Shown here: positions 33,534 to 43,304 of the stretch, in pieces
How positions within the stretch are numbered: position 1 is the stretch's first letter
Layout of the letters: each line of letters opens with the position of its first letter
Assembly: GCA_910587685.1 (NCBI GenBank)
Contig: CAJUMY010000002.1
Span: 186,001-250,000 of the forward strand
Length of the DNA: 64,000 nt
From: an uncultured Christensenellaceae bacterium
Lineage (GTDB): Bacteria > Bacillota > Clostridia > Christensenellales > UBA3700
Reading direction: 5' to 3'
Translations under genes and position numbers: made by a program
The notes under the pieces: model-generated
Database searches by the model: none
Seen by the model: only the letters and a program-made list of their open reading frames with translations
What the model was told of the DNA's origin: nothing

Positions 33534-34974
33534 GCTAATTGACAGTTCCAAAAAGAATTATTCGTTCAATAGAGGCGATCTAGCGGTAGTTGCGATAATG
33601 TTCGCGACCGCCGTTTTGATTACTTTTGTTTCGGTATTCTTGCTTGTCAAGGACGTAAAGGCCGCGATTTCTCATTATCCTACGTTGATATTGACGGTGC
33701 TGTCTATATTTGCGCTGCTCATTACGGCGTATTTTTGCGTAAAGAGATATTCCAAACGCTCTCTCAATCTCGGCAGGAACGTAGCGATATCTACGACCAC
33801 GATCGTGATCTCCGTTATCGTATCCGTCATTCTCAGCGTGTACGTTAATAAGATGTCGCTCGTTTTGTTGCTTGCGGTAATGCTTGTCGCGATCACGGTC
33901 GATATACACGTCAGCATATATATTAACGTCGTAACTTCGCTTATATATTTGGTTCTTCTCGTTTCGGAGGCAAAGATAACGGGCGGAAATATCGCTTATT
34001 CGTCGCTTGTCGCCGTTTTGATGTCGATATTGACGGGCATATTCATGACCAATCTTCTTAGAAAGAATTATACGAGATATAAGATGATAGCGGGTTCGGT
34101 ATTCTACGTTATCATAGCTTCGGTAACGGTGATACCGTTTTCCGTTATATATTCGACCGATTATAAAGAAATACTTATGAACGGCGCGTGGTTTTTGGTG
34201 GGTTCGCTTATAGCGATAGCGCTATATACGGTCCTTCTTCCGATATACGAGAACGTATTCAAGGTATGGACGGATTTCAAACTTGCGGAAGTCGCAAGTT
34301 TTTCGCATCCGCTTCTGTTGAGATTGCGAGAAGAGGCTCCGGGTACGTTCAACCACAGTCTAGTCGTAGGTAATCTTGCGGAAAGTTGCGCTATGGCAAT
34401 AGGCGAAGACCCGTATCTTGCGAGAGTCGCGGCGTATTATCACGACGTAGGAAAGCTCAAGAATCCCAAGATGTTCGTTGAAAATCAGGACGCGAGCTAC
34501 AATCCGCACGACGAATTGATTCCCGAAGTCAGCGCCCGAATGATAACGAGACACGCAAAAGAGGGGTATAATCTTCTCAAGAAGAACAATATGCCCGAGG
34601 AAATAGCGAGAATAGCCGTCGAGCATCACGGCACGTCAGCAGTTAAGTTCTTCTATATGAAGGCGCAGAGGATAACGGAGGGAAATCTCAGTATGAGCAA
34701 GTACCGTTACGACGGTCCTAAGCCGTCTTCGAAGATATCGGCTATCATCATGATATGCGATACTATAGAGGCGGCGGTACGTTCGAGACAGCCTGCGGGA
34801 GAAGAGGAACTGAGAGCTTTCGTCAAGGCTATGATAAAGGATAAGATAGATATGGATCAGTTCGACGAGTCCAATATCACATTCGAGGATCTCGGCATTA
34901 TCGAAGAGGAAATAGTCAAGACTATCCCGTCGATATATCACCATAGAATCGATTACAGTAAGGAGAAAAAATGA
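33508..34974 (+). CDS. pgpH: HD-domain membrane phosphodiesterase PgpH-like, lacking sensor domain
   Basis: 488 residues, against about 700 in Bacillus PgpH. After the first helix (~24-47) only about ten residues precede the next, so the large extracytoplasmic 7TMR-HDED sensor is missing; the other transmembrane helices (~58-245) follow directly. The C-terminal HD domain is complete (His283 in FNHSLVVGN, His312-Asp313 in YYHDVGK, later HHGTSAVKFFYMKA). PgpH degrades cyclic di-AMP. Start Met33508 gives no long N-terminal loss by frameshift, and the reading frame is clean. Confidence 0.9.
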   Translation: MIKKMIKNKLIDSSKKNYSFNRGDLAVVAIMFATAVLITFVSVFLLVKDVKAAISHYPTLILTVLSIFALLITAYFCVKRYSKRSLNLGRNVAISTTTIVISVIVSVILSVYVNKMSLVLLLAVMLVAITVDIHVSIYINVVTSLIYLVLLVSEAKITGGNIAYSSLVAVLMSILTGIFMTNLLRKNYTRYKMIAGSVFYVIIASVTVIPFSVIYSTDYKEILMNGAWFLVGSLIAIALYTVLLPIYENVFKVWTDFKLAEVASFSHPLLLRLREEAPGTFNHSLVVGNLAESCAMAIGEDPYLARVAAYYHDVGKLKNPKMFVENQDASYNPHDELIPEVSARMITRHAKEGYNLLKKNNMPEEIARIAVEHHGTSAVKFFYMKAQRITEGNLSMSKYRYDGPKPSSKISAIIMICDTIEAAVRSRQPAGEEELRAFVKAMIKDKIDMDQFDESNITFEDLGIIEEEIVKTIPSIYHHRIDYSKEKK

Positions 34975-35441
34975 TATCGCTTTTCGACATTGAACCCGAT
35001 TACGGTGAACTCATTGAAAGAGTATATTTGTCGGCGCTTCGCCGTCTTGGTTTGGACGACGTATTCGACGTCGACGTTTCGTTCGTTGACGAAGAAAGAA
35101 TAAAAGAGATCAACAGAGAGACGAGAGATACCGACAGAGTAACAGACGTTCTCAGCTTTCCGAATATCGACGTCAAGTACCCGTTTCATATCGAGGACTA
35201 TCCTTACGACGTTGACAGAGAGACGGGCAGAATAATGCTCGGAGATATTATCATATGCAAAAAGAGGATGCTCGAGCAAGCCGAAGAATACGGTCACAGC
35301 GACGCGAGGGAGTGCGCGTTTTTGACTCTTCACGGACTATTGCATCTTTTTGGGTACGACCATATAGACGAAGAAGACAGGAAGAAGATGCGCGCTGTAG
35401 AGGAAGACATTCTTCTCAGCATGAATATTACGAGAGATTAG
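34971..35441 (+). CDS. ybeY: Endoribonuclease YbeY
   Basis: 156 residues. The zinc site HxxxHxxxxxH is in LHGLLHLFGYDH, with the TDVLSFP strand earlier. It matures 16S rRNA 3' ends and degrades defective ribosomes. ATGA overlap with pgpH. Confidence 0.96.
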   Translation: MISLFDIEPDYGELIERVYLSALRRLGLDDVFDVDVSFVDEERIKEINRETRDTDRVTDVLSFPNIDVKYPFHIEDYPYDVDRETGRIMLGDIIICKKRMLEQAEEYGHSDARECAFLTLHGLLHLFGYDHIDEEDRKKMRAVEEDILLSMNITRD

Positions 35442-35462
35442 GAGAGAGCAGGCGGCGGATAT

Positions 35463-36356
35463 ATGTTTAAGTCGGGTATAGTAACTATTTTAGGAAGACC
35501 GAACGCGGGAAAGTCGACGCTTATCAACGAGCTCGTCGGAGAAAAGGTAGCCATAGTGTCGTGGAGACCGCAGACGACGAGAGATAAGATAATAGGAATA
35601 ATGAACGGAGACGGTTATCAAGCGGTCTTTATCGACACTCCCGGTATCCATAACGTTAAGAACAATCTTTCCGAATACATGATGAAGAGCGTCGATTCCG
35701 CTATCGACGGCGTGGATATCGTCATGTACGTTATCGCCTGCGATAAAAAGATAGATAAAAAAGACGAAGATTATATCGCAAGGTTCGCAAGGTCGAGTAC
35801 GCCCTTTATTTTGGTCGTCAATAAGTGCGACGCCGTTCAAAGGGAAGAGATCGCGAAGAAGATAGACAGTTTCAAGGATATAGACGGTATCGACGATATA
35901 GTTCCGATATCTGCGCTGACGGGCAAGAGCGTCGATATTCTCAAGGATATAATCGTAAAACGTCTCAAAGAGGGCGAACAGCTCTATCCAGAGGATATGT
36001 TTACGGACAAGACGTTACGCTTTATGTGCGGCGAAATAATAAGGGAAAAGGCGATGAGACTTCTTCAAGACGAAGTGCCTTACGGAATAGGCGTCGTCGT
36101 CGAAAGATTTTTCGAAAGAGAAGACGGGATCGTCGAGATAAGCGCGGACCTCATATGCGAGAAAAAACCGCACAAATCTATCGTTATAGGTAAGGGCGGA
36201 GAGATGATAAAGAAGATATCTACTCTGGCGCGTCTCGATATGGAAAAACTTCTCGATAGCAAAGTCTATCTCGAGCTTTTTGTCAAGGTAAAGGAAGAGT
36301 GGCGCGATTCGGAGCGGCTTTTAAGGGAGATAGGCTACGACAAAAAAGAGCTGTAG
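35463..36356 (+). CDS. era: GTPase Era
   Basis: 297 residues. G1 GRPNAGKS (11-18), DTPG and NKCD are present, and the C-terminal KH domain (IGKGGEMIKKI) binds 16S rRNA. It acts in 30S assembly. Diacylglycerol kinase and cytidine deaminase genes, often between ybeY and era, are absent. Confidence 0.97.
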   Translation: MFKSGIVTILGRPNAGKSTLINELVGEKVAIVSWRPQTTRDKIIGIMNGDGYQAVFIDTPGIHNVKNNLSEYMMKSVDSAIDGVDIVMYVIACDKKIDKKDEDYIARFARSSTPFILVVNKCDAVQREEIAKKIDSFKDIDGIDDIVPISALTGKSVDILKDIIVKRLKEGEQLYPEDMFTDKTLRFMCGEIIREKAMRLLQDEVPYGIGVVVERFFEREDGIVEISADLICEKKPHKSIVIGKGGEMIKKISTLARLDMEKLLDSKVYLELFVKVKEEWRDSERLLREIGYDKKEL

Positions 36357-36482
36357 GGCAAAGTCTGCCGAATGTTTTTGTGATACGCGATAACAAATTT
36401 TGAACAAAGAGATAGACGGAGAATGAAAAACTCCGAATAAACGCCGTCGTTTTTACGCATACTGATAGCGGAGGATAGCTAT

Positions 36483-36593
36483 ATGTATGACGAAATAGAC
36501 AAAACGCTTTGGAAACTTTTTGAAAAGACCGGTAATCCCAATTATTACGTTATGTACAAGGCGTACAGAGAAGAGGAAGAGAGTGAAGAATGA
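36483..36593 (+). CDS. yqzL: YqzL-family small protein
   Basis: 36 residues, from an ATG 8 bases after GGAGG at 36470-36474. The core LWKLFEKTGNPNYYVMYKAY matches the YqzL family (tryptophan, FE.TGN, Y..YK), which lies between era and recO in Bacillus. The last four bases are shared with the recO start. Its function is unknown. Confidence 0.9.
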   Translation: MYDEIDKTLWKLFEKTGNPNYYVMYKAYREEEESEE

Positions 36594-37330
36594 CTGACGA
36601 GAGGTATCACGGTATCTGTCTTAAAGCAATAGAATATAGGGATAACGACAAGCTCGTTACGCTGTATCTCGAGGGGAAGGGTAAGATCACCGCTACGCTT
36701 CGCGGCTGCAAGTCGCCGAAGTCGAAACTGCGGTTTGCCGCTTCTCCTTTGTGTTTTGCGGAATATGAACTTGCTTTGAGCAGGGGCAGATATACGGTCG
36801 TGGGATGCGAGAGAGCGGAACTCTTCGATTCTCTTTGGAAAGATATAGATAAGTTTTACGCGGCAATGTCGATGCTTGAAGTTTTTTCTAAATTTACATA
36901 TGAAAACGAGAAGAACGATATTCTTTTTTTGACTCTTTTGAAATCTCTTAAACAATTAAAGGACGGCGGCGACGCGGAAAAAACGCTCGCCTATTATCTT
37001 ACCGACGCGGTATCGAAGATAGGTTACGGGATCGGCGCCGAGCGCTGTATAAAGTGCGGCAACGCCTCTTCGGGATCCAAGAAGTTTTCGCTTCGCGAAG
37101 GCGGTATAGTATGCTCCGATTGCGGTAACGGCATAGCTTTGAGCAGTGACGTCGCCGAGGTCTTGAGAGAGTGTTCTCGAGTTAGTCTTTCGGAGTTTTG
37201 CGATATCGAGCGCGACAAAAACGTGTTTTTCAATATTATCTATATCCTCAAACGTTATATAGAACATATTTTACAGGAAAAAATCGAAAGTTTATCCCAG
37301 TATTTGGATATTGTTTCGAAAAACAGTTGA
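36590..37330 (+). CDS. recO: DNA repair protein RecO
   Basis: 246 residues: an N-terminal OB fold (YRDNDKLVTLYLEGKGKI), a helical body, and a C-terminal zinc site CIKCGNAS...CSDCG. It works with RecR to load RecA at gaps. It begins inside the yqzL stop and ends the yqfC-to-recO operon. The promoter of ppdK starts within its last codons. Confidence 0.95.
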   Translation: MTDERYHGICLKAIEYRDNDKLVTLYLEGKGKITATLRGCKSPKSKLRFAASPLCFAEYELALSRGRYTVVGCERAELFDSLWKDIDKFYAAMSMLEVFSKFTYENEKNDILFLTLLKSLKQLKDGGDAEKTLAYYLTDAVSKIGYGIGAERCIKCGNASSGSKKFSLREGGIVCSDCGNGIALSSDVAEVLRECSRVSLSEFCDIERDKNVFFNIIYILKRYIEHILQEKIESLSQYLDIVSKNS

Positions 37331-37355
37331 AAATTATATGCGGTTAGTGTAAAAT
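37327..37355 (+). promoter_or_regulatory. SigA promoter for ppdK
   Basis: TTGAAA (37327-37332), 17-bp spacer, TAAAAT (37350-37355). Confidence 0.7.
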
Positions 37356-37433
37356 ATATGTAATAAATTATATAGAAATAAAAATTTTATTATTCTTATA
37401 GATATGATTTGAATGATTTTAGGAGGACACACA

Positions 37434-40061
37434 ATGGCAACTAAGTACGTTTACTTATTTAAGGACGCAGACGGCTCCAACAAGGCTCTTTTCGGCGGCA
37501 AAGGCGCTAACCTTGCCGAGATGACCAAGCTCGGAATGCCTGTTCCGCAGGGATTTACCATCACCACCGAGGCTTGTACGAAGTATTGGGCTGACGGCGA
37601 GGTCATCGACAAGGAGATAGAAGACCAGATCTTTAACGCTCTTCACGAGGTCGAGGCTATGGCTGGAAAGAAGTTCGGAGATATAGAGAATCCGTTCCTC
37701 GTATCGGTTCGTTCGGGAGCGAGAGCTTCGATGCCCGGAATGATGGACACGATATTGAACCTCGGTCTTAACGACGTTTCCGTAGAGGGACTTAGCAATC
37801 TTACTAAGAATCCGCGTTTTGCGTACGACTGTTACAGAAGATTCATACAGATGTATTCCGACGTCGTTATGGGCGTAGGTAAGTCTGAATTCGAGAAGAT
37901 AATCGACGACGTTAAGAACGAGAAGGGAGTCAAAATGGACACCGAGCTCGACGCCGACGATATGAAAGAGCTCATCAAGAGATTCAAGGCGATGTACAAG
38001 GAGAATCAGGGCAGCGACTTCCCGCAGGATCCGGCGGTCCAGCTTATCGGCGCGGTCAAGGCTGTATTCAGATCTTGGAACAATCCGAGAGCTATCACTT
38101 ATAGAAGAATGAACGATATCCCGTCGAGCTGGGGAACGGCTGTCAACGTTCAGTCGATGGTATTCGGTAATATGGGAGATACGTCGGGCACAGGCGTCGC
38201 GTTCACGCGTAACCCCGCTACCGGCGAGAAGAAACTCTTCGGCGAGTACCTTATGAACGCTCAGGGCGAGGACGTCGTCGCGGGTATCAGAACTCCCGAG
38301 CCCATAGATCATCTCAAATCTACCAATCCCGAAGTTTACAAGCAGTTCGTAGATATAGCTACCAAACTCGAGAATCACTATAGAGATATGCAGGATATGG
38401 AGTTCACCATCGAAAGAGGAAGACTTTATATGCTCCAGACGCGTAACGGAAAGAGAACGGCGAGCGCGGCTCTCAAGATAGCGGTCGATCTCGTCAACGA
38501 GGGAATGATCTCCATCGACGAGGCTCTTCTCAAGATAGAGCCGAAGCAGCTCGACAGCTTGCTCCACCCGACGTTCAACGCGGCAGAGGTAAAGAAGGCT
38601 AAGCCCGTAGCTAAAGGACTTCCGGCTTCTCCCGGCGCCGCTTGCGGTAAGATAGCGTTTTCTGCCGAAGAGGCTGTCGCAAGAGCTAAGTACGGCGAGA
38701 AGGTAGTTCTCGTAAGACTCGAGACTTCTCCTGAAGATATCGAAGGAATGGCTGTCGCTCAGGGTATTTTGACGGCTCGCGGCGGTATGACTTCTCACGC
38801 GGCGGTAGTTGCAAGAGGTATGGGCGCTTGTTGCGTAGCAGGTTGCGGCGCGCTCAAGTTCGACGAAGAGAACGGCGTTCTCTATATCGACGGAAATAAG
38901 TATACGAGAGAAGATTATCTTTCTTTCGACGGTTCTACCGGTAATATATACGCAGGTCAGCTCAAGACCGAAGAGCCTAACGTAGAAGGCGATTTCAAAA
39001 CCATTATGGATTGGGCGGACAAGTACAGAGTTCTTAAGATAAGAACCAACGCTGATACTCCTAAGGACGCTAAGCAGGCGGTTCAGTTCGGCGCCGAGGG
39101 TATCGGTCTTTGCAGAACCGAGCATATGTTCTTTGCAGAGGATAGGATCCCGGCAATTCGCGAGATGATAATAGCAAGCAACGAAGAGGCAAGGATCAAA
39201 GCCCTTTTGAAACTTTTGCCGATGCAGAAGCAGGACTTTATGGGTCTTTACGAGGCTATGGGCGACAGACCGGTTACCATAAGATTCCTCGATCCCCCGC
39301 TCCACGAGTTCTTGCCGCAGAAGAAGGAAGACATCGAGTCTCTCGCTATTGATATGAATATCACTTACAGCGATCTTAAGAACAAGGTAGACAGCTTGCA
39401 CGAAGTGAACCCGATGCTCGGACACAGAGGTTGCCGTCTTTCCGTCACTTATCCGGAGATCGCCGTAATGCAGACCACCGCGGTTATCGAGGCTGCTATC
39501 GAGCTCAATAAGAAAGGTTATAACATAAAGCCCGAAATAATGATTCCGCTCATCTGCGAGATCGAAGAGCTCAAGTACGTTAAGAAGATAATCGTTGATA
39601 CCGCAGAGTCTGTTATGGCTAAGAACAACGTAAGAGTTGACTACAAAGTCGGTACTATGATAGAGATCCCGAGAGCGGCTCTTACCGCAGAAGATATTGC
39701 AAAAGAGGCTGAATTCTTCTCGTTCGGTACTAACGATCTTTCTCAGATGACGTTCGGTTTCTCGAGAGACGACGCGGCTAAGTTCCTTGACAGCTACTAT
39801 GTCAAGAAGGTATTCGAGTCCGATCCGTTTACGAAACTCGACACCGTAGGCGTAGGTAAACTTATGAAGATCGCTATCGAAGGCGGTAAGGCTACAAGAC
39901 CCGATATCAAGCTCGGTATCTGCGGAGAGCAGGGCGGAGATCCTTCGACTATCGAGTTCTGTCACGACATCGGTCTTAACTACGTTTCTTGTTCGCCGTT
40001 CAGAGTTCCCGCGGCAAGACTTGCGGCAGCTCAAGCCAACATCAAGAATCCGAGAAAGTAA
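37434..40061 (+). CDS. ppdK: Pyruvate phosphate dikinase
   Basis: 875 residues from ATG 37434, set by AGGAGG; an in-frame ATG at 37413 lies before that site. The ATP-grasp domain is followed by the phosphohistidine domain (His455 in GGMTSHAAVVARG), then the PEP-binding barrel (GLCRTEHMF, and the C-terminal CGEQGGD with the catalytic Cys). It interconverts ATP, phosphate and pyruvate with AMP, PPi and PEP, and supports PPi-dependent glycolysis in many anaerobes. The codon use is highly biased, as in a strongly expressed gene. No YqfL-type regulatory gene is adjacent. Confidence 0.98.
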   Translation: MATKYVYLFKDADGSNKALFGGKGANLAEMTKLGMPVPQGFTITTEACTKYWADGEVIDKEIEDQIFNALHEVEAMAGKKFGDIENPFLVSVRSGARASMPGMMDTILNLGLNDVSVEGLSNLTKNPRFAYDCYRRFIQMYSDVVMGVGKSEFEKIIDDVKNEKGVKMDTELDADDMKELIKRFKAMYKENQGSDFPQDPAVQLIGAVKAVFRSWNNPRAITYRRMNDIPSSWGTAVNVQSMVFGNMGDTSGTGVAFTRNPATGEKKLFGEYLMNAQGEDVVAGIRTPEPIDHLKSTNPEVYKQFVDIATKLENHYRDMQDMEFTIERGRLYMLQTRNGKRTASAALKIAVDLVNEGMISIDEALLKIEPKQLDSLLHPTFNAAEVKKAKPVAKGLPASPGAACGKIAFSAEEAVARAKYGEKVVLVRLETSPEDIEGMAVAQGILTARGGMTSHAAVVARGMGACCVAGCGALKFDEENGVLYIDGNKYTREDYLSFDGSTGNIYAGQLKTEEPNVEGDFKTIMDWADKYRVLKIRTNADTPKDAKQAVQFGAEGIGLCRTEHMFFAEDRIPAIREMIIASNEEARIKALLKLLPMQKQDFMGLYEAMGDRPVTIRFLDPPLHEFLPQKKEDIESLAIDMNITYSDLKNKVDSLHEVNPMLGHRGCRLSVTYPEIAVMQTTAVIEAAIELNKKGYNIKPEIMIPLICEIEELKYVKKIIVDTAESVMAKNNVRVDYKVGTMIEIPRAALTAEDIAKEAEFFSFGTNDLSQMTFGFSRDDAAKFLDSYYVKKVFESDPFTKLDTVGVGKLMKIAIEGGKATRPDIKLGICGEQGGDPSTIEFCHDIGLNYVSCSPFRVPAARLAAAQANIKNPRK

Positions 40062-40101
40062 AATATATTATCGGTAAAGGTAAATATCAATAATAGAAAC
40101 G

Positions 40102-40134
40102 AACCGCATCCGACGCTCGTCGGACGCGGTTTTT
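40102..40134 (+). terminator. Terminator after ppdK
   Basis: AACCGC-TCCGAC pairs with GTCGGA-GCGGTT (one A/C mismatch, short loop), followed by TTT and a C. Confidence 0.85.
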
Positions 40135-40278
40135 CATTGTTTGGCGAAACGGTATATAGCGTTATCGCTCTTGCCGATAAAATATCGAAGAGGTAAATAA
40201 TAATATACCGTAAAAACAGCAGATAGCTCTCTATGGCGGTTTCAAAGACTAGATAAATCTTTCGATATGGAAAATACG

Positions 40279-40307
40279 TTGCTTCGCGGCTCGTTAAGTG
40301 GTATAAT
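40279..40307 (+). promoter_or_regulatory. SigA promoter for the 717-residue protein
   Basis: TTGCTT (40279-40284), 17-bp spacer, perfect TATAAT (40302-40307). Confidence 0.7.
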
Positions 40308-40387
40308 TTCACTAGGGGAATATAAATAAAAAATAAACGCGTTATCGGACGCGTAAAATACGTTTTAGGAATAAGGGTAGCAATTTT

Positions 40388-42541
40388 ATGATCAACGTTT
40401 TACTTGCTTACGGAGAGGAAACCAACAGTATTGTTGAAGAATTCAAGAGTATCATCAACGGTGATAACGAGGAAGCGAATTATATAAATTTTCAAAAAGC
40501 CGATATTAATACGCGCGTTTCGGATTATGATAAGACGCTTGTTTTTATCGACGACGATAAAGGCGTTCTCGAGAGTTATTATAGGCTCTACAATGAAGCG
40601 AAAGATTGCGGAAACGTCGGCAAGATAGTCGTTTATTATAAAGAAAGAAGCGAGTATGAAACCAAAGAAGTTTATTACGCGAAGAAAGACGCGAATAAAA
40701 ACAGGCTGATAAGATTTTTCGATTTTTGCGGAGTCGCTGATATTGTTTTTGATTTTATTGCGGCGCTTTATTGCGACGGGGCGATATTTGCAGACGTAAG
40801 ACGCGGAAAACTCAGAATTTCCGGAAGAAGTATTGCGAACCCTCTCTCGAATGTAAAGCTGATCGGAGAAAACGCCGAAATAAATGAGTACGCTCTGCGT
40901 ATCGAAAGAGCAGAACGCACGCTTGACGACGTAAAAAAAGACGACCTTTTCGATAAAAGATACATTGACGAACTTACGGAGATGGCGAAAAATATCGACG
41001 GCATATATAGAGATTACGATAGACTTTTGACGATAGCGTTCGAACTGTATGCCGAGAGCGTAAAGGCTTTTTTGAATAGGGACATAGATGTAATAGATTA
41101 TATATTTCTCAAAGAATACGTTATGACGGGTCAGTTCGGCTCCGCGCAGGGAGTATTCGTAACAAGGCGGTTCATGTCGCTCTTTGACTCGGTCAATGAA
41201 AATAATGCCGATAATATACTAGCCTGTCTTAAGATGAGAGCGTTGTCGTTCGTATTTAAGGAGGATAACAGCTTTAATACCCGCGCGCTGCGCGCCGTCT
41301 TTGAACTCGGTAAGAAGATAGAGAAAGAGTTTTCAAAGGATAGATTTTTTCATTACGCTTATGCTGATTTTGCCGCAAAATTGAGAGATGAAAGGGATAG
41401 AGCGGACGTAGTTAAGAGTGAGTATCTCGAATTTGTAATGGATGAAAACGTTATTGCCGACGAGAAACATTTGGTTGCGGCGTCGAGATTCGTCGCAAGC
41501 GAACTGGAAAAGAACCAACGCTTTGACGAAGCCTCAGATACGTTGAATTTTGCATTAGATCGCGTTCGATGCGAGATGAACGCCGCGTATATGGCAACTC
41601 TTCTCGGCGTTCTAAATTATGAGAGGGAGAATTACGAACTTGCAAAGGAATATTACGCTAAGGTTGCGGGTATCATGAGGAGCGTAAACGTTCGGGAACG
41701 TATAGCTTATATAAAATTCATAACGAAAATCACCGACGCATTTTTGCCTTTCGACGGCGCTGAGGAATGGCTCGGTAAACTGGTAGAGGAGACTGAAAAA
41801 GCAGATATCGAAGATTTCGATAAAGCAAAGATATATTTGCGTTACGCTATGATAATGATGAAAGAATACTCTCATACAGACGGGATAGAAAAATATTTTG
41901 AATCGGCGGGAAAACTTTTCGAGAATAGTATACGTCTGAGACCTACCGAATGTCTTATCGGGATACACGACGCTCTTATACACTCCGCAATGCTTTTTGA
42001 GAGCAAAGAAGATATGCCTAGGGCAGTCGAATTGTATTCTTTGGATAAGAAGATATTGGAATGTATCGGAAGTCTTTACGAAAACGTTGACGAAATGCTA
42101 GCGTATAATGAATATTTATCCGGAATAATGAGTCGAGGCGGTTCTCCGTCAAAGTCTTTCAGGTTTTTGATAAACGCCGAAAGGATTTCGACAAAGTATA
42201 TAGAAAGGACTAAAAATTACGTTAAGTATTATGCAAAGTTGCTTTTTGCGATCGTTGAGAGATATTATGCCGACGGCAAGAAGATACAGGGAACTATCAT
42301 CGCGAGGGCAAAACTCGCAAAGCTGATAGACGCCGCGAATATCAACTGCGAATATTTGCGGGATCTTGCTTACTTTACGAGAAATTTAGCGCGTATATAC
42401 GATGCTTTAGGATACGACGAACTCTACGAAGAGTTTGCGTATATGTCCGAGAGCTACTTTTCCATTGCGACTAGGGCGAACGTTAAAGTTGACGAGAGCT
42501 TATTCGACGATATGCGAAACAGGATAGAAACGTTAAAGTAA
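40388..42541 (+). CDS. Unknown protein: alpha/beta N-domain plus long helical repeats
   Basis: 717 residues, no family recognised. Residues 1-105 alternate strands and helices (INVLLAY, helix ETNSIVEEFKSII, strand DYDKTLVFID, helix, strand GKIVVYY), like a receiver or TIR-sized Rossmann-like domain. I see no catalytic Glu or BB-loop typical of TIR. Residues ~110-170 are mixed, and ~170-717 are helical with TPR-like pairs, for example FDEASDTLNFALDRV, YMATLLGVLNYERENYELAKEYYAKVAGIM and ERTKNYVKYYAKLLFAIV. There is no signal peptide or membrane segment, so it is cytoplasmic. It has its own promoter, stands alone, and uses more varied codons than ppdK. A signalling or stress-scaffold role is possible but unproven. 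Confidence 0.6.
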   Translation: MINVLLAYGEETNSIVEEFKSIINGDNEEANYINFQKADINTRVSDYDKTLVFIDDDKGVLESYYRLYNEAKDCGNVGKIVVYYKERSEYETKEVYYAKKDANKNRLIRFFDFCGVADIVFDFIAALYCDGAIFADVRRGKLRISGRSIANPLSNVKLIGENAEINEYALRIERAERTLDDVKKDDLFDKRYIDELTEMAKNIDGIYRDYDRLLTIAFELYAESVKAFLNRDIDVIDYIFLKEYVMTGQFGSAQGVFVTRRFMSLFDSVNENNADNILACLKMRALSFVFKEDNSFNTRALRAVFELGKKIEKEFSKDRFFHYAYADFAAKLRDERDRADVVKSEYLEFVMDENVIADEKHLVAASRFVASELEKNQRFDEASDTLNFALDRVRCEMNAAYMATLLGVLNYERENYELAKEYYAKVAGIMRSVNVRERIAYIKFITKITDAFLPFDGAEEWLGKLVEETEKADIEDFDKAKIYLRYAMIMMKEYSHTDGIEKYFESAGKLFENSIRLRPTECLIGIHDALIHSAMLFESKEDMPRAVELYSLDKKILECIGSLYENVDEMLAYNEYLSGIMSRGGSPSKSFRFLINAERISTKYIERTKNYVKYYAKLLFAIVERYYADGKKIQGTIIARAKLAKLIDAANINCEYLRDLAYFTRNLARIYDALGYDELYEEFAYMSESYFSIATRANVKVDESLFDDMRNRIETLK

Positions 42542-42663
42542 AACATAAGAGCGATTTATCCTCTTAAACCGTTCTGGTTCGCATTAATATAATATTATAA
42601 TAAAATATAATGTAAAATTTCTGAAAAATTTTCAAATTAGGTCTTTAATTCGTTTGACTTTTG

Positions 42664-42706
42664 TGTTACAATATTAACGAAGAGAGTTGCATACAGTTAT
42701 ACTCTC
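42664..42706 (+). promoter_or_regulatory. Extended -10 promoter and 5' hairpin for hpf
   Basis: TGT directly before TACAAT (42667-42672) makes an extended -10 element without a good -35. In the leader GAGAGT (42682-42687) can pair with ACTCTC (42701-42706) just before the AAGGAGG site. Regulation by growth phase is plausible but not shown. Confidence 0.45.
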
Positions 42707-42721
42707 GATAAGGAGGCATAT

Positions 42722-43276
42722 ATGAAGTTTGAGTTCATTTCAAAAATTGACAGACAGGCAGATGACAAGTCGATCGACAAGTTCAAGGATATTGTCGACA
42801 AGAAACTCGACAAGATGTCGAGATATTTTGACGACAACGCAAAGATAAAAGTAATGCTTAAATCGTTGCGCGACGACTATTTCGTACTGGAAGTGACCAT
42901 ATTTGTTGACGGCAGTAACATAATGAGAGGCGAGGACAAGTCCAAGGATATGTTCAGTACGATAGATTTGGTCATCCCGAAGCTCGAAAGACAGATACGC
43001 AAATATAAGACCAAACTCGGTAAAAAGATCAAAGACGATATTCCGAGCGATATGTTTGTCGCCGAAGATAGCGTAAAAGAGAGCGAAGTTAAGTTTGCGG
43101 AGCTTGCAAGAGTAAAGAAGGTTGATTTGAGAAAGATAAGCGTCAAGGACGCTATAGAGGAAATGGAACTTTTCGATCATGATTTCTACGTGTTCATAAA
43201 CGCCGATAACGGCTTTGTAAATGTCATATACAAGCGTCATGACGGCAACGTAGGACTTTTGGACCTCATCTATTGA
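42722..43276 (+). CDS. hpf: Long-form ribosome hibernation promoting factor
   Basis: 184 residues. The N-terminal ~100 residues are the HPF/YfiA fold that binds the 30S decoding site. A linker leads to the C-terminal dimerisation domain (KKVDLRKISVKDAIEEMELFDHDFYVFIN, residues ~135-184, in two parts). Long HPF alone forms 100S dimers in Firmicutes. AAGGAGG precedes the ATG. Confidence 0.94.
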   Translation: MKFEFISKIDRQADDKSIDKFKDIVDKKLDKMSRYFDDNAKIKVMLKSLRDDYFVLEVTIFVDGSNIMRGEDKSKDMFSTIDLVIPKLERQIRKYKTKLGKKIKDDIPSDMFVAEDSVKESEVKFAELARVKKVDLRKISVKDAIEEMELFDHDFYVFINADNGFVNVIYKRHDGNVGLLDLIY

Positions 43277-43304
43277 CGCGAAAAACGATAGCTAAAGAGG
43301 AGAG

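Noticed and set aside
37455..40034. 859-codon open frame antisense to ppdK
   Set aside because: It mirrors a highly biased gene whose codon use avoids stops on the other strand. The product has no family features and no ribosome-binding site.
40388..40702. TIR domain in the 717-residue protein
   Set aside because: The size and strand order are suggestive, but the catalytic Glu and typical BB-loop sequence cannot be placed.
42570..42600. GGTTCGC sequence as part of a tRNA T-arm
   Set aside because: No cloverleaf partners within 90 bases; the surroundings are AT repeats.
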